From the NCBI GenBank assembly GCA_021777055.1, contig JAIQZO010000044.1, positions 62,001 through 126,000 of the forward strand: a DNA stretch of 64,000 nt, in the 5' to 3' direction. The stretch is from Candidatus Anammoxibacter sp. Lineage in GTDB: Bacteria > Planctomycetota > Brocadiia > Brocadiales > Anammoxibacteraceae. Shown here one piece after another: positions 17,891 to 26,668 of this stretch. The notes under the pieces were generated by a model, which did no database searches, was not told where the DNA came from, and saw only the letters and a program-made list of their open reading frames with translations. Position 1 is the first letter of the stretch, and each line of letters begins with the position of its first letter. A program made the translations under genes and the position numbers.

Positions 17891-18943
17891 TTACAAACTT
17901 ATATATTTCCTAATTGAAGGGCCTAGATAATTAGCTAACGGGAGAGGAAGCATCTGCCACAGCTGCTCTACTTTCTCCCTTTTAGAAGGAGTCTCTGTTG
18001 TAATCTGTTTCGTTTTTTTACCATTAATGAATATATTATCCCAATAAAGAGGTTCCGGTTTTGAGCCCCATTGAAGCTTAAACTTATATGTACCTTCATC
18101 AGGAGTGGAACGTCCAAAATCAAACTTATCATACCCATTATCCGCAGAATATTTTAAAAATTCCCAATAAAGAAGCATATTAGGTGAAAGTTTGTTATGC
18201 TCCCTCAAGGTAGACGCCCAGGAGACACAGATATTTTTGTCTGTAGTTAAAACAATCCCTCCGCCAACGGGCTTATTATCATAATAAACTAATCCTAACT
18301 TGGCATTATGATCATAATGCCGCAAGATCATATGAAACCACTCTTTTGAGTGGACAGGTGAACCAAGATCTCTCATGTTATGGCAAAAGAGTTGATAAAA
18401 ATCACCCAATTGATCTTTATGCCCCCAAATAAATTGCAAGCCATTCTTTTCTGCCTTACGTATCTGGCTCCGAAGTTTAGATTTAAAATTGTCCCAAAGA
18501 TGACCGGATGATTCTCCTAGTTTTAATACCATACGCACCTTATGAGATTTGGTGATTCTCTGCAAACCTTCAGCTTGTGCTTCATCTGTTGGGGTATAAT
18601 TACGCAATTCCATACCATTTGCTCTAAACCTTTTGGCTATAGATATTGCTTCAGATATAAGAGAACCGGTGATTTCTTTCGAATCGCTTAATACACTACC
18701 AAGATCGCAAAACGGTAAGGATACCAACTGACCAGTTAACAGTAATGGCTTTAGATAAACTAATGGCAAAACTCCTTTCAGAAGACCATCGTCTTCTGCC
18801 ATTAAATATAACCCTTTATGTTTGTAAGCATCTTCCACTGCCCTTTTCCAGGCGAAAAGATGATATGGTGATGCATTTGGGTGGGAGAAAACATATTTAT
18901 CCCATTTGGTTTGATCTCTATTGGTTGCTAATCTGATTATCAT
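17891..18943 (-). CDS. FemAB-like GNAT-fold protein, XrtA/PEP-CTERM-associated
   Basis: 350 residues from the ATG at 18943; a TTG six codons further up is possible but has no ribosome binding site either. The sequence matches the FemAB-related protein of exosortase-A loci: WDKYVFSHPNASPYHLFAWKRAVE near the start, then KLRSQIRKAEKNG, FDFGRSTPDEGTYKFKLQWG and EPLYWD near the end. FemAB proteins transfer amino acids from aminoacyl-tRNA; the XrtA-associated branch is of unproven activity and is thought to act in glycan or lipid modification. It is a cytoplasmic enzyme. It lies between wecB and the double GT2 gene. Confidence 0.88.
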   Translation of the reverse strand: MIIRLATNRDQTKWDKYVFSHPNASPYHLFAWKRAVEDAYKHKGLYLMAEDDGLLKGVLPLVYLKPLLLTGQLVSLPFCDLGSVLSDSKEITGSLISEAISIAKRFRANGMELRNYTPTDEAQAEGLQRITKSHKVRMVLKLGESSGHLWDNFKSKLRSQIRKAEKNGLQFIWGHKDQLGDFYQLFCHNMRDLGSPVHSKEWFHMILRHYDHNAKLGLVYYDNKPVGGGIVLTTDKNICVSWASTLREHNKLSPNMLLYWEFLKYSADNGYDKFDFGRSTPDEGTYKFKLQWGSKPEPLYWDNIFINGKKTKQITTETPSKREKVEQLWQMLPLPLANYLGPSIRKYISL

Positions 18944-19045
18944 AAATATAAGTAATGTCAAATAAATCTACAACCACAAATGTATCAATCAATAAAGTTT
19001 TTTTTACCCGCAGAGTGAGTACAAACCCCATAGGAAAATCATTAG

Positions 19046-20194
19046 CTAGAATTTGCTAAACTCTTCAAGAATCCTGGAAACGATCCTGTCGCCTGCTTTT
19101 CCATCCCAAAACTTTGGGATGTTCGATGATTTCCCTTTACCGGCTAAAATTTGTCCTACAATTTCTAATATTTTTTCTGGATTTGTTCCAATTAAATAAT
19201 TCGACCCTTCGGTTACAGTAACAGGTCTTTCCGTATTTTCTCTTAAAGTCACACAAGGGATATTTAAGACCGTTGTTTCTTCCTGTATTCCTCCAGAATC
19301 AGTGAGGACTAATTTGGAATCTTTTACTAAACTTAGAAAATCAAGATACCCCAGCGGAGTTGTTATCTTAATTTTGTCGTTCTTCTCTATATCGTCCAAT
19401 AATTTAAATCTTTGAAGATTATTTTTTGTACGTGGATGCAAAGGAAAAACAAGAGATAACCCCTCCGAAATAGTTTTTAGGCACTCAATAATAGGTTTCA
19501 ATGTTTCCGGTTTATCAACATTTGAAGGTCTGTGCAATGTAACCAGGCCATAAGCTTCCTTAACACCTAATTCATCTTTTTTGTTTATCTTTCCAGCTAA
19601 TTTTAAATGTTGATATAGAGTATCAATCATTACATTACCAACAAAATGTATCTTTCCCGGGTTTATCCCTTCATTCTGCAGATTGTCAACGGCCTCTTGT
19701 TCAGTAACAAACAACATGTCGCTGAGAGAATCTGTTAGAATACGATTAACCTCTTCTGGCATAGTTCTGTCAAAAGACCGAAGTCCAGCTTCAACATGAA
19801 TTATTAATGGGCGTATTATCTCACAACTGTCGGGGTAAATTATCTTTGAAGCAACTAAAGTACAGGCAATTGTTGAGTTCACATCACCCACAACCAATAA
19901 GAAATCAGGCATTTCCTTTAACAAAACAGATTCAAATCTCTTCATGATTTCAGCTGTTTGCTGTGCATGGGACATAGAACCAACCTCAAGGTTTACATCA
20001 GGTTTCGGGATGTTCAATTCATCAAAGAATTTTTGAGACATCTTTTCATCATAATGTTGACCTGTATGCACAATAATATGTTCTATTTTATTTAAAGTGG
20101 AAGGATTGGACTCGTTGATCCCCCTAACCGCATTAGCAATAGAAGCTAATTTCATGAAATTTGGGCGAGCACCAGCAATTGATAATAATTTCAT
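19046..20194 (-). CDS. wecB: UDP-N-acetylglucosamine 2-epimerase (non-hydrolysing)
   Basis: 382 residues, the normal length. It opens with GARPNFMKLA. It carries HTGQHYDEKMS, the UDP-binding HVEAGLRSFDRTMPEEVNR segment, TLHRPSNVD and DSGGIQEET followed by CVTLRENTERPVT, all hallmark sequences of WecB/MnaA. It interconverts UDP-GlcNAc and UDP-ManNAc in the cytoplasm, supplying a precursor for the exopolysaccharide. The GlmM and GlmU-like genes at 26.7-29.2 kb make its substrate. The upstream gap (20195-20356) is mostly a copy of the MITE-like element. Confidence 0.96.
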   Translation of the reverse strand: MKLLSIAGARPNFMKLASIANAVRGINESNPSTLNKIEHIIVHTGQHYDEKMSQKFFDELNIPKPDVNLEVGSMSHAQQTAEIMKRFESVLLKEMPDFLLVVGDVNSTIACTLVASKIIYPDSCEIIRPLIIHVEAGLRSFDRTMPEEVNRILTDSLSDMLFVTEQEAVDNLQNEGINPGKIHFVGNVMIDTLYQHLKLAGKINKKDELGVKEAYGLVTLHRPSNVDKPETLKPIIECLKTISEGLSLVFPLHPRTKNNLQRFKLLDDIEKNDKIKITTPLGYLDFLSLVKDSKLVLTDSGGIQEETTVLNIPCVTLRENTERPVTVTEGSNYLIGTNPEKILEIVGQILAGKGKSSNIPKFWDGKAGDRIVSRILEEFSKF

Positions 20195-20224
20195 AACAAC
20201 TATTCAGGTAAGGGAGAATTTAGA

Positions 20225-20393
20225 TATACCCAATGGAGGTATAAATGAAGCATTTATTGATCCATCTTTCAGCAATCTTTACATGTTATTCAGTTGCTAC
20301 TTCCATGGTGTAACCAAGACGACACCATTGGAGCCTCTAAATCATAACAACCGAAACTAACCAAAGCCTGAAACACTATATACCTCATTTGTA
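20225..20393. mobile_element. MITE-like inverted-repeat element, copy overlapping a gene end
   Basis: This stretch aligns end to end with the better preserved element at 57132-57315. Shared blocks, in order, are TATACYCAA, ATAAATRAAG, TCCATCTTTC, ATGTTATTCA, AATCATAACA and CTAACCAAA, ending in a CTCATTT/TTCATTT block. It has no open frame of its own. Its right end lies inside the 3' part of the polysaccharide deacetylase gene, so the last dozen codons and the stop of that gene come from the element. Confidence 0.65.
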
Positions 20394-21247
20394 CTTTCGT
20401 TGAATTTTGTACTTCCTTTGAATATAGAACCAAATTGAAAATCTTGAATTAATTGTTCAAACCGCCCCATAGTCTTTTTCAGGTTAACGTAATGCCTGAA
20501 ATTTGACAAAAAACCTGCGCCATTTATCCTCGGTTGCTCAGGGTCAATCTCCCATGGATGGATGTAAAACATAAACGGCAATTTTTCCGCCTTATTAATC
20601 CTGCTTAACGCGCATTTAGTGAGACTATAAGGCAGAAGCCTAAAATATCCTCCACCAGATACCGGTAGTCTTAAACCAAAAATTTCACTGGTAGAGATGG
20701 GATACTCTATAATATCGCAATCAGGTACCATATACTTAAATCTTGGGGCATCTGAAACACCATACCGATCATGAAGAATGGGAAAAACACTTGAATCATA
20801 CTTAAAACCAGCTTCTTTAATGATTCTAAAAGCCCAACTTGATCTTTTTGTTATGGAGTAACTAGGAGCTCTATATCCAACTACAGCTTTGCCTGTTATA
20901 TCTTCTAATATATCTCTTGCTTTTATTGTATCTTTACGAAATGCATCCTCAGTTAAATTATAAATAAGCTTATGACTATAACTATGACAAGCAATCTCAT
21001 GTCCGTTCGCGGCAATCTCCTTAACTAATTCCGGCGACTTCTCTGCTACCCAACCAAGGATAAAAAATGTAGCCTTAATATTACCAGCCCTATGGAGTGT
21101 CTCTAAAAGTTTCTTGGTATTATTAACCACCCTGTATTCATAATCTTTCCAATTATCAAATTTAACAACATTTGAAAACGCAGATACTTGAAAATAATCT
21201 TCAACATCAACAGTAAGGTAGTTTTTAATTGTATGCGGGGTCAACAT
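20357..21247 (-). CDS. Polysaccharide deacetylase, DUF3473-containing, XrtA-associated
   Basis: 296 residues. The NodB-type domain shows TVDVEDYFQVSAF (motif 1 Asp-Glu-Asp), HEIACHSYSHKL (zinc-binding HxxxH) and VVGYRAPSYSI. The C-terminal part with GGGYFRLLPYS and FYIHPWEIDPEQPR is the DUF3473 region specific to exosortase-A-associated deacetylases. It removes acetyl groups from N-acetylhexosamine residues of the polymer; no signal peptide is evident. The last residues (NEVYSVSGFG) are encoded by the right end of a MITE-like element, so the natural C-terminus may have been replaced. Confidence 0.93.
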   Translation of the reverse strand: MLTPHTIKNYLTVDVEDYFQVSAFSNVVKFDNWKDYEYRVVNNTKKLLETLHRAGNIKATFFILGWVAEKSPELVKEIAANGHEIACHSYSHKLIYNLTEDAFRKDTIKARDILEDITGKAVVGYRAPSYSITKRSSWAFRIIKEAGFKYDSSVFPILHDRYGVSDAPRFKYMVPDCDIIEYPISTSEIFGLRLPVSGGGYFRLLPYSLTKCALSRINKAEKLPFMFYIHPWEIDPEQPRINGAGFLSNFRHYVNLKKTMGRFEQLIQDFQFGSIFKGSTKFNESTNEVYSVSGFG

Positions 21248-21580
21248 TTAGTTGTTATATTGCTGCAACTTAGCACAGATATACAGAAAGTTTTCACTAA
21301 TAACGTTATTAAACCTATCTCTACGCTATAATGGGGAAAGCCGCAACCAAAAAAAACAAATAATCGCAGAGAACACAGTGAGCACAAGAAAAATCGTTTT
21401 TATAGTAACCCTCTGATTAGCTAAAGCTATGCATCCTGTTCGAATTAATCATGTCGAACAAATTCTGTCAAAATCTAAAGTCTAAAAACTACAAACTATT
21501 TCTGGTTGATCCTAATAAACTGATTACCACAGAATGTACTGAAGAAAATATTTACAATCTCAAACAAACATTAACAGACT
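21248..21580. other. Gap without a recognisable gene
   Basis: 333 bases. I see a CGCAGAGAACACAGTGAGCAC-like fragment near 21364-21384 that recalls decayed intergenic repeats elsewhere in the window (26570-26625). A pair of TCGAAC/GTCGAAC half-sites lies near 21440-21460. No frame, tRNA or clear terminator. Confidence 0.4.
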
Positions 21581-21871
21581 TTACCCACTACCCACTTCTG
21601 CTTTTATCGGCATTATTATAACTAAATCCTTTATTTTTTTATATTTCTTTCTCCCAATACCGTTTACCATAATTAACTCATCTAAACTTTTAAATCCACT
21701 GTTTTCAACCCTGTATTCAATAATCTTTTTTGCAATGCCATTTCCAATACCTGGCAATGTTGCAAGCTCTGATTCAGTTGCCGTATTTATGTCTATTTTT
21801 CCTTCACTACCATATGATATTACAGAAAACAATGCTAAAACCATCACAATAAATAATGTCTTTTTTAACAT
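21581..21871 (-). CDS. ComEA-like helix-hairpin-helix protein
   Basis: I choose the ATG at 21871 (96 residues), because AGGAG lies seven bases before it and the protein then starts with a clean signal peptide (MLKKTLFIVMVLALFSVISYG). A longer frame to 21937 would bury this signal. The mature part is a ComEA-type double HhH: DINTATESELATLPGIG followed by IIEYR and FKSLDELIMVNGIG. ComEA proteins bind double-stranded DNA in the periplasm during uptake. Stand-alone short ComEA-like proteins also occur widely without competence systems. No other competence gene is seen here. Confidence 0.88.
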   Translation of the reverse strand: MLKKTLFIVMVLALFSVISYGSEGKIDINTATESELATLPGIGNGIAKKIIEYRVENSGFKSLDELIMVNGIGRKKYKKIKDLVIIMPIKAEVGSG

Positions 21872-21980
21872 ATTCCACTCCTTTCTGTTTATAAAGATAA
21901 CATTCTGTGGTAACCATGAAATCAGTTTTGTTAACATAATGGTAACAACTCTTAACTCTTTAGCCTATCCACCCGCATAG

Positions 21981-23378
21981 TTAAACAATGTTTCTTTTCT
22001 TACTGGCAATAGCAACATTAAGCCCTAATCTACTTAACCTTTCCTTTAGTTTATTTTTTGCATCAGGCTCACCATGATTAAGAAGTATCTTTAACGGTTT
22101 TTCCCCAAACCTTTGCACCCAGCGAACCAGATCATCTTGATCAGCATGAGCGGAATATCCCTCAAGATTATATACTCCCGCATTTACGTTAACACGATCC
22201 CCATCTATAATTAAATGCTTATCTTTTATATTTACTTTATTGCGTAAATTGGAGATCTTCCAACCCAAAGTACCGGATGCTTGATATCCAATAAAAATAA
22301 TATCATTCTTTTTGTCAGGCAAAAAATTTTTTAAATAATCAACAATTCTTCCACCCGTGCACATACCACTTCCAGCTATAACAATTGCGGGCCCACCACT
22401 TTTTAATAATCGCTCCAATGTTTTTTGGTGTTCTTCATGACCTTTTATACTTACTAAGCCGGGGAAAAGAAACGGATCGTCCCCTCTTGCAAGTCTCATT
22501 TTAGACTCCTTATCCCAAAACGAGTTAAGTTTTGAGTAAAATTCAGTAAACTTATCAGCTAATGGCGAATCAATCAACACCGAAAGCTTTTGAAGTCTTC
22601 CAGATTCAATAAGGTCGTTTAGTTCATACAGAAGTTCCTGTGTTCTTCCAATAGCAAAAGAAGGAATCAACACAATTCCATTGTCAGAAACACATTCCTT
22701 TAGCAGTTTTAGTAGCACACTACGTCTCTCTTTTCTACCGTCATGTTTTCTATTACCGTACGTTGATTCAAGAACAAGTAAATCAGCACCGCATGGTTTG
22801 TGTGGAGAGTTTAAGATTGGTGTGTACGGAGCTCCAAGGTCTCCAGAAAACAGTACGCGTTTCCTTTTACCATTTATCCCCCTCTTGAGGTCTCTTGATT
22901 TCAACATTTCAACACAAACAAACGCACTACCCAGAATATGCCCTGCAGGGTATAACTTGATACGAAATCTATCTGAGACGGTTATCCACTCTTTGTACTC
23001 ACAAGCAATAATGCGTCGTTTTATCTCATCTATAACACGCCGAACAAGGCTCTTATTTCTTGTAAATCCTATCTTAATCGCATCGTCAAGTTGTTCAGGT
23101 AATAGATATGCAGTGGGAACTGATGTATAAATATGCCCTTTATACCCAGCTGCCAGCAAATATGGTATACGTCCTATATGGTCTATATGAACATGCGTTA
23201 TGACAAGTGCTTTGAGATTCGATATATCAAAATCTATTTCCAGATCTTTTTGCCTTCTAGCCTCTTTCCCCTGAAAAATCCCACAGTCAATTAAAATGGA
23301 TTCGTCATCATTAAAAAGCTGATGACACGATCCGGTCACTCCATCAATAGCGCCATGAAATTTTAAGGTTGTATGCAT
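21981..23378 (-). CDS. MBL-fold beta-CASP RNase-like protein
   Basis: 465 residues. The metallo-beta-lactamase motif HVHIDHIGR supplies the zinc ligands. SGDLG and PAGHILGSA are motifs 3-4. The beta-CASP part has VLESTYGNRKHDGR, then IPSFAIGRTQELL, AGSGMCTGGRI and GYSAHADQ. This is the architecture of bacterial homologues of eukaryotic CPSF73, expected to act as endo- or exoribonucleases. A regular companion gene of this type occurs near exosortase loci, and it probably tops the minus-strand polysaccharide cluster here. Cytoplasmic. Compared with typical family members the length is normal. Confidence 0.92.
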   Translation of the reverse strand: MHTTLKFHGAIDGVTGSCHQLFNDDESILIDCGIFQGKEARRQKDLEIDFDISNLKALVITHVHIDHIGRIPYLLAAGYKGHIYTSVPTAYLLPEQLDDAIKIGFTRNKSLVRRVIDEIKRRIIACEYKEWITVSDRFRIKLYPAGHILGSAFVCVEMLKSRDLKRGINGKRKRVLFSGDLGAPYTPILNSPHKPCGADLLVLESTYGNRKHDGRKERRSVLLKLLKECVSDNGIVLIPSFAIGRTQELLYELNDLIESGRLQKLSVLIDSPLADKFTEFYSKLNSFWDKESKMRLARGDDPFLFPGLVSIKGHEEHQKTLERLLKSGGPAIVIAGSGMCTGGRIVDYLKNFLPDKKNDIIFIGYQASGTLGWKISNLRNKVNIKDKHLIIDGDRVNVNAGVYNLEGYSAHADQDDLVRWVQRFGEKPLKILLNHGEPDAKNKLKERLSRLGLNVAIASKKRNIV

Positions 23379-23636
23379 ACTTAAATTTATTGGATTTACA
23401 GCAGAACATCAGATGAACAGCTACAACAGATAATACAAACTACATGCCAAAATAGCCCAGGAGCCAATTATATTTCAATGAAACAATGCTATTCCATTGC
23501 AGAATAACATCTTGTGGCAACTATTTGTATGAATGTATTTATAATAACGTGCAAAGAAATACTATCTCAGAAAAAGACAGTCAAGCATAATGTACTAAAA
23601 ATGATACAACATTTTCACTCAAAACAAAAATTTGTA

Positions 23637-24019
23637 TTACAAACCAAAATAGTCAACTACTGACATCAAATACTCTTTTATATCTTTTAATCTATCATGC
23701 AATATCTGATAAACAATATCAATATCAACCTCTTCATATTCATGTACTAAAATATTACGAAAGCCGATCATGGATATCATATTCTCCTGCAATTTTTCGT
23801 TAATAACACCTTTTTCATGGATGATATAAACGATTTCATTAAAGCTTCCAGCCCCCCCCAACCTTCATCAGAAACAATGTGGCGACCAATATCTATACAC
23901 CCCTGAATAGCCAACTGTAAATTGTGTAGCAGAATATCCTGTATATCAAGATTACTCTTTAAGCCTTCCAAGTAGGGCAATATCCACATCACTATCAGTG
24001 TTATATTTTCCAGAGACAA
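23637..24019 (-). pseudogene. HepT-type toxin remnant, frameshifted in a G8 tract
   Basis: Two overlapping frames join at an eight-C run on the plus strand (23852-23859, G8 on the coding strand). The upstream frame ends ...LHNLQLAIQGCIDIGRHIVSDEGWG and the downstream frame continues GAGSFNEIVYIIHEKGVI. Together they read as the body of HepT (DUF86), including the catalytic RNILVHEY motif (RX4HXY). HepT is the RNase-like toxin of the MntA-HepT pair, neutralised by nucleotide-adding MntA. The first 30 or so residues of HepT are missing, because the gene is fused out of frame to the truncated antitoxin. It looks dead unless the G tract slips. Confidence 0.75.
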
Positions 24020-24098
24020 AAGATCCGTATAGATATACCGCCTTAACGTCTATCTCCGCTTCAAAGTATTTAATTATACACTCTTTTATTGTATTCAT
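23952..24098 (-). pseudogene. MNT-type antitoxin fragment (nucleotidyltransferase N-terminus)
   Basis: A 48-codon frame starting at an ATG (24098) reads MNTIKECIIKYFEAE, then LYGSFVSGK and SDVDIALL. This is the GSxxxG...SDxDxA motif of minimal nucleotidyltransferases. The frame stops at 23952 soon after LLGRLKE. Full MNT proteins have about 100-140 residues, so most of the domain is gone. The following sequence, in another frame, is HepT from about its second helix. An internal deletion that joined MntA residue ~45 to HepT residue ~30 explains both. Confidence 0.75.
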
Positions 24099-24585
24099 TT
24101 TCCATTCCCACACTAAATCAACTTAACTCTATTTGCAGAATCTTATCATAATCCAAACACAGAGATTAAGATTATTTGTAAGGTTACGATTATAATGATG
24201 TACCACTATTTGCAGTGCCACGAATAAAATAAAAATACCTATACAGTTTAATTAACGTCAAAATTTATAAATCTAAACTTTATAAACATAGCATAGTATA
24301 ATCACAAACAAAATAATTATCACTGCAAAGACGAAAAAAAAAAGCTTACCGCTATTCCATTTGTATCTTTATCGCGATATAAAAATCTTTCTAAGAAAAG
24401 AAGTTTTTAGAGGGCAATACTATTTTAATTGACACGCCAATCCTTTAATTTTATTATACTCTCATGTACACCTAAACCCAATAGCCCGTTTTTTTTATCG
24501 ACTATGCGTACAAACATCTTACACCATTAATCTTTAAGATTCCTCACAAAATTAAACATTTTTATTATCAGACAGGCAGGTATTT
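24099..24585. other. Gap upstream of acetyl-CoA synthetase
   Basis: Divergent intergenic region between the toxin-antitoxin relic and acsA. It is very AT-rich, with no open frame of interest. It contains the likely acsA promoter (listed separately). Confidence 0.5.
24429..24457 (+). promoter_or_regulatory. Candidate sigma-70 promoter for acsA
   Basis: TTGACA at 24429-24434 is followed after 17 bases by TATTAT at 24452-24457, the best -35/-10 pair in this gap. It lies about 130 bases before the acsA ATG. Evidence is from sequence pattern only. Confidence 0.5.
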
Positions 24586-26556
24586 ATGAAGAACGAAGAG
24601 ATAACAATTTACCCACCTAAACAACTAAGTGATTCAGCATATATTAAAGATTTTGACGAATACAAAAAAATGTATTTGGAATCCATTACAAACCCTGAAC
24701 AATTCTGGTCAAAACAGGCAGATGAAAACATTTCATGGTTTAAGAAATGGGATACTGTTCTTGAGCATGATTTTTCCTCAATCGGTACCACCGGAGAACC
24801 GTATGTTAAATTCTTTTCCGGCGGCAGACTGAACGTGTCATACAATTGCTTAGACAGGCATCTAAATTCATGGAAGAAAAATAAGGCCGCTATTATATGG
24901 CAAGGTGAAAGAGATGACGAAAGACGTACTATCACATACCAAGAATTGTACACAACGGTCTGCAGATTTGCTAATGTCCTCTTAAAGCATGGAGTAAAAA
25001 AAGGGATGGCCGTCACAATATTTATGCCTATGATACCCGAACTACCAATTGCTATGCTTGCTTGTGCGAGAATAGGAGCAATACACTCAGTAGTATTTTC
25101 CGCTTTTAGCTCTGATGCTTTAAAAGAGAGGATTCACAACAGTAACTCCAGAATAGTAATAACTTCAGATATAGCTTCCCACGGAAAAAAGGTCATAAAT
25201 CTAAAGGACAAGGCTGATAGCGCGATTAATTACTGCCATAACGTTGATAAAGTCATTGTACACAAAAGAGGTACCAACGATGTAAACATGACTAATGGAC
25301 GGGATTTCTGGTGGCATGAAGAGATTGCAGGAGACGATATTTCCAATCAGTGTGAAACTGTTGAAATGGAATCCGAAGACCCTTTGTTTATCCTATACAC
25401 TAGTGGAAGTACCGGAAAACCAAAAGGGGTGTTGCACACAACAGCAGGGTATCTGCTCCATACCACACTATCATTCAAATATATATTTGATGTTAAACCA
25501 GAAGATATTTTCTGGTGTACTGCTGACATCGGTTGGATAACAGGACATTCGTATGTGGTATACGGACCATTATCAAATGGAGCAACAGTGCTATTGTTCG
25601 AAGGAACACCTACCCATCCACAACCAGATAGGTTTTGGAAAATAATTGAAGATTATAGGGTCAGTATATTTTATACGGCGCCTACAGTCATAAGGTCATT
25701 AATGAGACTGGGAGAAGATTGGCCGGGGCGACATGACCTTTCAAGCCTCAGAATATTAGGGACAGTTGGCGAACCAATAAATCCAGAAGCATGGTTGTGG
25801 TATGACCGTATAATTGGAAACAAAAAATGCCCCATCATGGACACCTGGTGGCAGACTGAAACAGGAGGTATAATGATCACGCCACTGGCCGGTGCAATAC
25901 CAACAAAGCCTGGTTCGGCATCAATGCCATTCTTTGGAGTTGAACCTGAAGTTCTAAAAGATGACGGATCACCTGCCGATATTAATGAGAGTGGCAAACT
26001 CGTAATCAAGAAACCGTGGCCCGGAATGATAAGAGGGTTATACGGTGATGAGAAAAATGAGCTTGTAAAGAAAACATACTTCTCCATGTATGCGGATAAA
26101 TATTTTACCGGTGATGGCTGCAGGAAAGATAAAGACGGATTTTACTGGATTACTGGTAGAATTGATGATGTAATTAATGTTTCAGGTCATAGGTTTGCGA
26201 CAGCGGAGATTGAAAGTTCACTGGTGGCACACGAAAGTGTAACAGAAGCGGCAGTCGTAGGATACCCACACGATATTAAAGGGCAGGGGATATACTGTTT
26301 TGTCACATTAAAACAGGGGCATACCCCATCTGAGTCTCTTAAGAAATTACTTATCGCGCACGTCAGGGAAGAGATCAGCCCCATTGCCACACCGGATAAG
26401 ATACAATTTTCGGATGCACTTCCAAAGACCCGTTCTGGAAAGATAATGAGAAGAATATTACGAAAGATAGGAGAGGGTGAATTTGATACAATTGGAGATG
26501 TTTCCACACTTGCAGACCCTACAGCCGTAGAATCATTAATAAAAGGCAGAGTTTAA
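24586..26556 (+). CDS. acsA: Acetyl-CoA synthetase
   Basis: 656 residues, standard for AMP-forming Acs. The N-terminal FWSKQADENISWFKKWD, the ATP-binding YTSGSTGKPKGV near residue 270, the adenylation-pocket DTWWQTETGG and GRIDDVINVSGHR are all present. So is the C-terminal PKTRSGKIMRR, whose lysine is the acetylation/control site. It converts acetate, ATP and CoA to acetyl-CoA. Acetyl-CoA is also the donor for the acetyltransferase steps of UDP-GlcNAc synthesis encoded just downstream. GGCAGG-type ribosome site (AGACAGGCAGG) precedes the ATG. Confidence 0.97.
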   Translation: MKNEEITIYPPKQLSDSAYIKDFDEYKKMYLESITNPEQFWSKQADENISWFKKWDTVLEHDFSSIGTTGEPYVKFFSGGRLNVSYNCLDRHLNSWKKNKAAIIWQGERDDERRTITYQELYTTVCRFANVLLKHGVKKGMAVTIFMPMIPELPIAMLACARIGAIHSVVFSAFSSDALKERIHNSNSRIVITSDIASHGKKVINLKDKADSAINYCHNVDKVIVHKRGTNDVNMTNGRDFWWHEEIAGDDISNQCETVEMESEDPLFILYTSGSTGKPKGVLHTTAGYLLHTTLSFKYIFDVKPEDIFWCTADIGWITGHSYVVYGPLSNGATVLLFEGTPTHPQPDRFWKIIEDYRVSIFYTAPTVIRSLMRLGEDWPGRHDLSSLRILGTVGEPINPEAWLWYDRIIGNKKCPIMDTWWQTETGGIMITPLAGAIPTKPGSASMPFFGVEPEVLKDDGSPADINESGKLVIKKPWPGMIRGLYGDEKNELVKKTYFSMYADKYFTGDGCRKDKDGFYWITGRIDDVINVSGHRFATAEIESSLVAHESVTEAAVVGYPHDIKGQGIYCFVTLKQGHTPSESLKKLLIAHVREEISPIATPDKIQFSDALPKTRSGKIMRRILRKIGEGEFDTIGDVSTLADPTAVESLIKGRV

Positions 26557-26668
26557 AAAACAGATAACCGTAGAAAACGCCGAGAAAAAACAATAGATTC
26601 TCTCAGTGCTCTCTGTTGTTATAAAAATCTCTTTTTTAAAAAATTTTTTATAATCCACTTCAATCATT

